Shown here: one piece after another, positions 56,301 to 63,500 of the stretch | How positions within the stretch are numbered: the stretch's first letter is position 1 | How the letters are laid out: every line of letters starts with the position of its first letter | NCBI GenBank assembly: GCA_947447465.1 | Contig: CANFKE010000005.1 | Location: forward strand, 62,001-126,000 | Length of the DNA: 64,000 bases | Origin: Chitinophagaceae bacterium | Lineage (GTDB): Bacteria; Bacteroidota; Bacteroidia; Chitinophagales; Chitinophagaceae | Direction: 5' to 3' | Position numbers and translations under genes: made by a program | Notes under the pieces: model-generated | What the model saw: only the letters and a program-made list of their open reading frames with translations | The model's database searches: none | Told to the model about the DNA's origin: nothing

Positions 56301-56710
56301 TGCCTGAGGGTGCTGCATTATTCCTGCATGATAAGATGCTGAAGAAATACGTTGAACTTACTGACGGAGGCGAATACAAGTTCACCATCTCTGATGATAA
56401 GTCATCACAGGGCAATGAGCGTTTTGAACTGGCATTGAAGCCTGCTGAAGTTGTCGCTAAGAATTTCAAGGTTACAATGGCACCTAATCCTACATCTGAT
56501 GATGTGAAGATATCGTTCACTTCAAACAAGAAGGACAACGTATCAGTAAGGGTAATGGACATGTCTGGTGTTACTGTTTATACACAGGATCTGGGTGCTG
56601 TGCAAACAGGTAATACCACCATTTCACTGGGTAAATTCGCATCTGGTATCTACATGATAGAGCTTACTTCAGGCGATCAGAAATCACTACAGAAGTTGGT
56701 AAAGGAATAA
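47303..56710 (+). CDS. giant T9SS surface protein: beta-helix repeats, TIG, seven-fold FG-GAP propeller
   Basis: A 3135-residue protein with signal peptide (1-30, ending KAEAQ). Order of parts: an autotransporter-associated beta-strand-like region (about 35-490); about ten long repeats of roughly 85 residues (490-1450) with the theme ITLSGGxLxxxGSxTTTLG and very high Ser/Thr/Gly, probably a beta-helix stalk; an IPT/TIG domain (about 1712-1796); seven FG-GAP/VCBS motifs of the DFDGDGDMDI type (about 1833-2216), enough for a complete calcium-binding seven-bladed propeller; a Big2-like module near 2255-2310; Ig-like segments; a G8-like region (about 2500-2620); and a T9SS type A sorting domain in the last 80 residues (MAPNPTSDDVKISF ... 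LQKLVKE). I start it at ATG 47303 and not at the TTG 47279 inside the promoter. Probably a surface adhesin or fibre. Confidence 0.88.
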   Translation: MRHTLCTTVFRSPGILLILLITLLFSPKAEAQTTYTWAAAAATSWCSTGNWSPAAIPGSPDIAKFNSNTSPTAGAQISINLNAGPNNNGANSQIVGAIYIASPRNTGITLGNSTATNGTLVLNGTSLTIGGNSNVILANDCITLTNAFTINQNVGSGTGLMPLLIGSGSTPKIIYTGLGTITLTGNIITVGTTITGSNPLTFLGGGTVSLSGGTYSGANGGILKLSGANTGMTGAIVVGGTTTNSGILQADGLSALAGTTDLTINPYSQLFLGITGTYVFGTNGKVTLNGVGNNVTTTYGLGALKNAAAATFPASIVMGSDATVVANTTLTLSGAVDYTLGQLVKRGTSGLILSGTTTTGSGTNGIIMSEGTLTVNSGHSIGGPSGGPLTFAQVSGVTTGTTVTISNNQILNSLSSSWATSLATTTNTLIIPTGVTVSLTQSSTTTFGDGQNNTNKNILSGAGAIVKSGSGTLNLTSGNHNHTGSLTVSNGSLIFAQTAGTSTIGSAAVTLTGGTITLSPAASSSLTFGSGGIKSQTGGNLIVTNSGTTTLGPLAMAGGSITVTGNSAPVLGSATISISGGALKIVSGASTTVSLGATAITLSGGSIDVSGSSTTTLGPINVGTGSTAAFTNTAGSLAFGNFVVSGGTATISNTAAPVTGAASVSLTGGTLTIAPGASTSLTMGSTSITLSGGALNVAGSATTTLGNIFFGGGSGTFTNTGGSLALGNLTLSGGSVTISGNTAPITGANTITIATGRTLSINSGASTILSLASTSLTCAGTLFLTGSSTTTLAGLFTMASGGVGTLSNLAPLTLGNVVVSGGALSITNSSTVTGSSVTISSGSLNINSGASTSIVLGGTTITGTLNVAGSSATTLGNLTLLGAGAANLANSVPITVGNISMAGSSSLTISNSTAGVFAGGSSITLATTGTLNLNTGSSAPLAIGGTSVTLNGGTISLSGSSPVTLGAAGIAGTTGTTNITNSASSALNVGNIALAGATISITNNANFSEISSGNSISISSGALKLSSGAPIVLGSNGITLSGGSIQAVGSSALTLGAGGINAGGTSTLTIGNSGIVNLGNIIQSSGTITLAASSGGSITQLAGTNSITLSTGTLRIAPASGSSYILGDGSVAVSGGAISISGSGTGTFGNGGINMTGGIMNVANSAATTLGDITVATGATCTLAPSSSITVGDVVVSGGVVSVAGASGAILTQVAGGNTISVSSGTLRIASVAGSSYVLGDGGIAVSGGTISITGTGPGTLGNGGINMTGGNLNVANSATTTLGSLSVGTGANSTINATAAGILFNDILVSGGALTISNAVVAGTLSQAGSNPITITGGTMRLTPAAGTFSFANNGISVSNGNLVINPAFAAGLTIGGSITLLGNGSLSLTHNSSTTLSNIVVSGANATLTESSSATLTIGSLKVSGSSSSVTLSNLTTTFQNGAFNLSDGITTIIGSAAASKATLGIGSSVSLSGGLLNLNMTTAGAAITLSGGVKLDNAAISFAGTSVNSTITGASVTLINSSTITLGTTGQLKFAASSANSWNTGATITVYGWSGSFTNGGATTTSGKLFFGTSASDLGATNLNTIKFVVGGITYDALQLSTGEVVPKATLSAVISSPAAPYYNDVNNNLSVSYTYTGPTVAPGTVYTVEVSSVSGVYTAPLVSTTTTVSPVSVFIPSLTPVGSYYLRVTTSTPASIIGSEVIFNLVGHPPVVTSLSAYRNLVPGQILTITGSNFNAVSSLNTVYFGSIGVTPGVSSTITSLSVTVPAGASYDYVTVLDKATHLSANSPKVFMPDFENSFFTSTFNTQDTINIATQRNSSSYVMGAVNTVSADFDGDGDMDIVAVTGNLSPTLAHVIYYTNNGANGTADLSSANFTLSDTLKLGGFLGSSMKVGDFDGDGKPDIALASNFGSTIGLLRNSTTNFGAGATSYTFESVKFISLNPNGLNPQSLQVADIDKDGKLDIVVGSRGTADNQSKLVILKNNCTLASSFSTSSFTATYYTSNPNYSATSTAVTTGDFDNDGDIDVALVDQSGTSTPSTITLFENLYAAVGDINFSMHSTLTADKGTTDVAAGDFDNDGNIDIVATNNDNNTIVVYQNSGAFAIATTPTLTLSGGALNKPSSIALADMNGDGKVDMVINSLDLFNSPSDRMAVYLNMSSGSTITFASPVTLYNGGYAYSTGLTIADVDKDKYPDMIISNSNNGRITIIRNKPIINMGAINGAPSPLCYQAATTLSYSTSTIGSPYTDNPIPTDLTGVWTSSDPTLASINSSTGVVQGLAAGNPNISYTLTVTGTNISNSSTISLTVDKVEIAPDPTGALCMGATTLPITYAVNDGSPTNYSITYGSAASAVGFVDVSNAVISGAAITIAVPGTVVAGQTYTLSLTVSDGSCVSTPANEVSFSSYDLPVASISASNATPCNNHYAEINFTGTPDATFNYTVDGGSAINETLTSGVFDLQFPHVTANHTYVLVDVQDLHCSNTYNTSVSMNPISLNWVGGVSGHTTDWHQPNNWSCLTVPGDTDHVYISNITPAPELLSDSVGNAYDITLLSGATLTLNSSSTLHVKDSLINNGSVNGVGTLVLDGSSAQVLDGIGSINNLTLNNSAGAAINTGARTTIKSTLTVTSGNLATNDSLALASDASGSARIAEIPSSGASITGNVRVYQYIQAGYRRFRFWAHPFRDTISLKQLQTYMDITGAGGASNGFTPTASNAPSAFRLDPFTENSSLGYDPGWKAITKINGTEADSNKLKPGQGLRLFMRGVKGENMGYPPYVVHENTLAMFGHVNQGNVSITLNRGSTGIPTNMDFNMVGNPYPSPVNIGAALWAASDINPSGTNNITGAAGYVWVASLGVAGQFLPVDINGSNYFLQANASFQVRAAANNTHLLFTESMKSDTVGTIVFKQDENEHVTLNIYDANYHMWDLWKLRFNSAANDAEDAKYDAVKPSGADFNFYSISADNKRMVIDARPYAADATIPLGISSPYKQDFIIRADDMKLPEGAALFLHDKMLKKYVELTDGGEYKFTISDDKSSQGNERFELALKPAEVVAKNFKVTMAPNPTSDDVKISFTSNKKDNVSVRVMDMSGVTVYTQDLGAVQTGNTTISLGKFASGIYMIELTSGDQKSLQKLVKE
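48780..51650 (+). repeat. Ser/Thr/Gly-rich coding repeat array
   Basis: Degenerate tandem repeats of about 255-260 bp inside the giant protein. A pair around 50560-50870 and 50870-51180 is the most alike at protein level (LRIAPASGSSYILGDGSVAV versus LRIASVAGSSYVLGDGGIAV), showing recent duplication of one unit. Confidence 0.7.
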
Positions 56711-56732
56711 TTCAATAGCTATTTTTTATTGT

Positions 56733-56761
56733 AAAAGGGGCGCAATATGCGTCCCTTTTTT
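56733..56761 (+). terminator. rho-independent terminator
   Basis: Stem aaaaggggcgc with gcgtccctttt (one G-T pair), followed by T. It lies 22 bp after the giant gene. Confidence 0.85.
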
Positions 56762-57549
56762 GTTGCCCTGTCGGGTAAAAATCATGCTTTTCATGTACTA
56801 CAATATGGCCTTGCAGTGAACAAAATAGGGTCTTATAACAGGAGTTGAATGGTACGATCAATGCGCTGCAACAGCCCCTTGTTATGGGCAATGTTTGATC
56901 ATACATTACTACGCTAACTATCTTCTATTTGCTTGATTTTCAGCAAATTCACGTAGCATTTTCGATGATAAGGATCATCATTTTATTCCGATCGGTGTTC
57001 GCACATCTATCATTTTGGACATTTTTGGACCCTGATATCGACAAATTTATAAACACGATTTCCACATTTTTCACATTTTTGGAAATTCAGAATATTTTTC
57101 TTATGCGGTGTTGTTTTTCTCTGAAAGCCGCGCCAATTCTGCATTTCATGTAATGCATGTAACTAATGATTTACTTTTTATGCATTAGTTAATTGTAGAA
57201 TATTAATTTTTATTGTTGGTTGATTGTTAATGTGTGTTTTTTAATATTCATAATACCTTAACTTTGGATTTAACTAAAAGCTAATAGTACTGCGATAAAT
57301 ATTATTTCAGCTATTTGCAAACAGTTGATTATCACTACAAATAAGTAAACATTAACTAATAAACATAAATAAAGAGTAAAACATCAACCAAAATCAAATA
57401 TTTTTTACTGAAAATTAAAAATTCATAACAATTATTTGTTTTTAAGTTGATAAATGAATATTTTGCGATTAAATTCTACATCCCACTTGTATGGGGTGTT
57501 AATTATTATTTAAAGTGTACCCAATTTGAAGCATTTAAAATTTGTGAGT
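56762..57549. other. 788-bp AT-rich intergenic region
   Basis: No convincing ORF or RNA gene. From about 57150 the sequence is strongly AT-rich. It holds a -7 box TAACTTTG at 57259-57266, which would give the next gene an unusually long leader of about 275 bases. I see no structure in the leader that I can name. Confidence 0.5.
57259..57266 (+). promoter_or_regulatory. -7 box TAACTTTG
   Basis: Exact TAnnTTTG match; the -33 zone is a T-run rather than TTG. It lies 284 bp before the start of the giant Ig/FnIII gene, so a nearer promoter may exist. Confidence 0.35.
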
Positions 57550-60500
57550 ATGAAGAAGATATACCTCTTTCTCGTTGTTAGCTGCCTTTCGTTGGTAGCG
57601 TTTAATTCATTCGGACAGTTGTATGCTGTAGATCCGGCCGGCGATGGTGGTTTTGAGACCGGTGCGACATTTGCAGCTAATAACTGGACTACAGTAAACC
57701 CTGCAAATACTGCACTATGGCAAATTGGTACAGCGGCTACTGGCTACTATGCTGGAACCCGTGGTGCATTTGTAGGGCCCAACGCTACTACTTACAGTTA
57801 CAGTACCACTGCTTCAAGGACTTGCCACATGTATCGTTCAGTAACGATACCTGCTGGGGCAACAAATATTCAACTTGACTTTAAATTGAGACAATTGGGG
57901 GAAACAGGTTGGGATAGGTTGCTTGTGTATACTGCACCTACCACTGTTACTCCTGTTTCCAATTCACCCGCAGCAAGTAGCACAACTTTGACTGGTGCTA
58001 CGCTAGTATTTACCGGCAACGCAAGTTCTTATACTGCTTTTACACAGGTAGCAACTATTTCTCTTCCTGCATCATTGGCAGGTACCACCTTTCGCCTTAT
58101 ATTTACCTGGCAGAACGATGCATCGGGTGGTACTAGCCCTGGTGCTGCGGTTGATAATATCAGCGTAAAGTATTGCCCTGCAATTTCTATTACTGCAAGT
58201 CCTTCAACTACAATTTGCGCTGGTTCTACTTTAACACTTACTTCTACTACATACGCCGGAGCTGCTTATTCATGGACCGGTCCAAACTCATTCACTTCTG
58301 CTGTACAGAATCCTGCAGGTTTTACTGCCTCTGCACTTTCTGCGGGTACTTATTCTGTTCGTGCTACTCAGGGTACCTGTACTGTTTCAGGAACTTCTAC
58401 AATTACAGTAAATGCGGTGCCAACCGGTATTACCAGCAGTACAGGTGCATTTACATTATGTCCATCAAGCACTATAACTTTAACAGGTGCACCATCTGGT
58501 GGTACATGGAGTCGAACAGGTGCTGCCATAGGAGTGCCAACAAGTGCGGGTGCAATTACCGGTGCTTCTGCCGGATCTGCAACAGTAACTTATACAGGTT
58601 CAAATACTTGTACGCTTACACAAAGTGTGACAGTTGCAACTGCTCCTACAACTCCTACAATTACCCGAAGTCAAAGTTGGTATTGTAGTGATGGTTATGG
58701 TGGACCTGTAACATTGACCCCGGCCGGAACAGGAACAGATTTTACCTGGTCTCCAGCATCAGGGCTTAGCTCTTCTACCAGTTCTACTGCCACGGGTACC
58801 TCTGTTATTGCCACTCCATCTGTTACTACTGTTTATTCTGTAACTGCCTTATTAGGTTCTTGTACCACTTCATCAAGCATTACATTATATAATGACCCGG
58901 TTGCTACCTTTATTGACGTCACCGCCAATGGAGCAGTGCCTACCGGAGGAGATGTTATTTGTTATCCGGGTACAGGTTATTTCTGGGCAGCTGTTTCTGC
59001 TACACCACTTACTTATGCGGTTGGTGGGTTTGGTACCTATTCTTCATCTGACCTTGCAGTGGCTACTGTAGATGCAGGTGGTACAGTTTATGGTATCACC
59101 ACAGGTACTGCTGTAATATCTTATACTGATGCATTCTGTAACGTAGCAATAGGTCGTACGGTTTCTGTTTCAGGTGCTGGTTTTACCATCTCAGTTTCTC
59201 CTTCTTCTGCCAACTATTGCTCTACAGGGTCAGGTATTACCCTTACCTCTAGTGCTGTTGGTGCTACCCCTACTATCTTTGCTTGGGTAGATGGAACGAC
59301 GGGTGGTGCGCCATCGGGTTTAAGCAGTACTACTACTTCATCGGTAGTGGCTACACCTTCTGCCGCAGGTAATACAACTTATGTATTGGCCGCTACAGAT
59401 GGTGCATCCGGTTGTCATGCCAATTCTAATCTGGTGACCATTAATAATAATACACCGATCATATCTGGTGGTACTGTTACTATATGTCAGGGGGCAACTA
59501 CTACATGGGTAGCATCGGGAGGTGCTGGTACATGGACTGCCCTTAACCCTACTATAGCTACTGTTACTGCCGGTGGGGTAGTAACAGGCGTATCAGGAGG
59601 TGTTGCAACTATACAGTTCTCCAATACAGCTTCCGGTTGTACGGTAACCAGAAATATTACTATCAATGCACTTCCTACATTGTCTGCTACTCCTGCAAGT
59701 GCTGCGGTATGTAGTGGTGTGGGTGTTACGCTTACTGCATCTGGTGCATCCACATATACTTGGGCACCAAATACCAGTTTGTCAGCAACCGTTGGTTCAT
59801 CTGTAGTTTCTACAGCTGCTAGTGCTATTACTTATACCATCACAGGTACTGCTGTAACAGGTTGTACTAATACATTGACAAAATCAGTTGGTATCGGTAA
59901 TGCCGTTTTTGCTACAGCATCTGCAAGTGCAGCAACTGTTTGTCCTAGTGGTTCTGTTACAATTACCGGTTCAGGTTCAATCTCTTCCGGTACTTCATAT
60001 ACTGTAACATCAATACCTTACGCATTGCAGACCATCACTACGCCTAGTAATGCGGCTGTTGGTGATCAGGTGAGCACTAACTATTCAATTGGTTTTACTT
60101 TCAATTATTATGGTACTAACTACAGCACTGTCAATATTTGTACAAATGGTAATATTAACTTTGGTGCTCTAAACACTGTTGGTTATGGTGCCGCTATCCC
60201 TAGTACTTCACTTGCTCAAGGTTCTATTAATATATTCTCACATGATATGAATACCGGATCTGGTACCATCACTTATGGTATTGCCGGTACCGCACCTAAC
60301 CGTAGGTTCATTGTATCTTATAATAATTATGGTGAGTGGGTAGGTACAGGTACTAACAGTGGTCAGATCATATTATATGAAACTACTAACGTAATTGAGA
60401 TCCATATTACCAACTCTACAACTTCGCAGTCATACAGTTCTACTTGTGGTATCCAGAATATAGCGCAGAATGCCGGTGTTGCTGCTCCAGGAAGAAACTA

Positions 60501-63500
60501 TAATGTATTCAACATTACTACTCCTGAAGCTTGGCGTTTCTATCCTACTATCGCTTCGGCTACATACGCATGGACTCCAACATCCGGTGTAACTTCTACT
60601 GGCGCAGCAAGTACATCTGCTACAGTGCCATCTGCTACTACTTATTCAGTAACAATTACAGATGCTACTACAGGTTGTAATGCAACGGCTACGGTGCCTG
60701 TAGGTATTTATCCTGTTGTTCCTGTAACCAACCCAACAGCTGTACCTACTGGTCTTACATTCTCAAGTACTACTTCATCAGGTACAACATTGAGCTTGAC
60801 CGCAGCTTCACCTGCACCTACTAATTACCTGATCGTAAGAAGTACTGTTGCTTTCTCAGGGACGCCTACTGATAATACTACTTATGGTGTAAGTACTACA
60901 TTGGGTAATGGTACTGTAGTGGCTAATGCTACAGCTGCACCATTCTCTTTGATTGGTTTGAATGGTAATACTCAATACTACTTCACAGCTTTGCCATACA
61001 ATGCTACCAGCTGTGCAGGGCCATTATATTATGTGGGTACACAGCCATCTCAGGGTGTTATCACCTGCCCTGCTACGCCTAGTACACCTGCGGTCTCTGC
61101 CGGTGGTCCTGGCGGTATGACGCTTACTTGGTCATCATCTACAGGTGGCGGTGCTACTACTATTACTTATTCTGTTGCAGTGGCAACTGATGCTGCTTTC
61201 ACAGCGCCTATCTCAGGTTCGCCATTTACTGCAACTACTAATTCTTTAAATGTTACCGGTCTTACATCAGGTACTACTTATTATTATCGTGTCACTGCCA
61301 TAGGTGCAGGTACTTGTAATAGTTCAGTATCAAGTTCTGGTAGTTATTTGTTACCTACTGCTGATTATAGCACAGTAACAATGACCGGTTTCAATCAAGA
61401 CCTCGTTGCTGAAGGTTCGGCTGCTCCTACAGTAAGTACTTCTTTGGCTTTTGAAGGAGCATATGATTTCCTTTCTAAGGATTATAGTTATTCAACTGCT
61501 GTTACATATGGGTTGCCTATAAATGGTGCCTTCACCAGTGCTTCTACTGCTGGTGTACCTTACCAGTTGCCTGCTTATAACGGTAACAACTTCTTAAGAA
61601 TTACCGGTTCAGCTATTGCCAGCCCGGTAACTTCAGGGACTATTACATTAAGTACGCCTCAGTACGCAAGTAATTTATATGTTTCTGCTACAGGTAGTGC
61701 GGCATCAAATACAGTTAATTTCACTGTTAACTATACCGACGGTTCTAGTGAAGCACCGGTAAGTGTTACCATTGCCGACTGGTATGGTGGTACGCCAAAA
61801 TCATTGGCTGCAATTGGTCGTATCAGTCGTGCTACAGGTACACCTCCCGATGGTACTGCTACAGATCCTAACTTATATGAATATTACCTGCCTATATCTG
61901 CTGCTAACTACACTAAGTTGATCAGATCTATTACTGTGGCAGCTACAGGTACAGGTGGTTACACTGCGGTAGGTGCCGTAAGTAAGAGAGCAGGTGTTAT
62001 GCAGGCTTCTACTTCTTCATTGTCTGCTTTTGCATCAACTACTGTTGGATGTAGCTCTACTACTTTGTCTTTTACTATTACAGGTTCTACTTTATATCCT
62101 ACAAACGGTACTATAGTAGGTACAGCGCCTACGGGCTTCCAGATATCTGCAGATGGCACTACATGGGGTTCTACCGCTAACTTTATTTATTCAGGTAATG
62201 CAATGTCGGCGGTTCCTGTTTATGTAAGATTTACTCCTGTATCAGTAGGTGCTGCTGCAGGTAACGTTACCTTCAGCGGTGGTACTGTCAATACTCCTCC
62301 TTCTATAGCAGTTTCAGGTACTGGTACTTTACTTTCTGTAAGTGCTTCATCTTCTGCTACCGGTGTGTTGTGTACAGGTGGTTCTGCTACCCTTTCAGGT
62401 TCAGGTTCAGGAGTAGCTTCTTATACATGGTCACCAGCTGCTGGCCTTAGTGCTACAACCGGTGCTGACGTAGTAGCTACGCCTACTGTTACAACTACAT
62501 ATACTGTTACAGGCTTTAATGCTACAGGATGTACTTCTGCTTCAAGTACCGTAACGGTTACTTATAACGAAAACACAACAGCAATATCTGCTCCGGGCGG
62601 TGCTTCTACTATCTGCTCTCCTGGTTCATTGGCATTGATAGAGACTGGTACCGGTGGTACATGGTCAACAACTGCTGCCGCTACTTTGGCTACTGTTAGC
62701 TCTGGTGGTGTGGTATATGCAGGTTCTGGTACAGGTGTTGCTTCTATTACTTACAGCAACCCTACCTGCGGTGGTGATGCTACTTACGATGTTACAGTAT
62801 CTCCGGGTGGTTTCACTGTTCTGGTTACAGCATCTCCATCTGCCAACTATTGTAATAGCGGTTCGTCAATATCATTGACCGCTGATGATGGTGGTGCGGG
62901 TGCAGCCTTTACATGGAGCCCTGCTACCGGCCTGAGTGCTACAACAGGTGCTACAGTATTTGCAAGCCCTTCTGCTACTACAGTTTACACTGTTACGGGT
63001 GGATTGGGAATATGCAGCAACTCATCTACGATCACTGTTACCAATGTTACCCCTGCTGTTATTACAGGTGGTTCTGTAACAATATGCCGTGGTCAATCTA
63101 CTACATGGTCAAGTGCTACTACTTTGGGTACATGGACTTCAAGTGATAATACCATTGCATCTGTTAACTCATCTACTGGTGTGGTTACTGGTACTGCTAC
63201 TACGGTTTCAGGTACTGCTACTATCACATACACAGTTGGTGGTTGCTATGTAACTCGTAATATCTTCGTTAATATTCTACCTACTATTACTGCTACTCCT
63301 GCTACTGCTGCAGTATGCGGTGGTACTGGTGTTACGCTTACTGCTTCAGGTGCTTCTACCTACTCATGGGCTCCGGGTACAGGCTTAAGTGCTGCTACCG
63401 GTGCTTCAGTCGTTTCAACTGCTGCATCAGCTATTACCTATACTATCACAGGTACTACTGCTGCCGGTTGTACAAATACACTTTCTAAGGCTGTAGGTGT

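Noticed and set aside
56929-57153. 74-codon frame in the large intergenic gap
   Set aside because: TTG start, no promoter box at a sensible distance, and a Phe/Ile-rich product typical of random AT-rich sequence.
58173-58688. 171-codon plus-strand frame inside the giant adhesin
   Set aside because: A shifted-frame shadow; the Cys/Tyr-rich translation comes from reading Thr/Ser/Gly codons out of phase.
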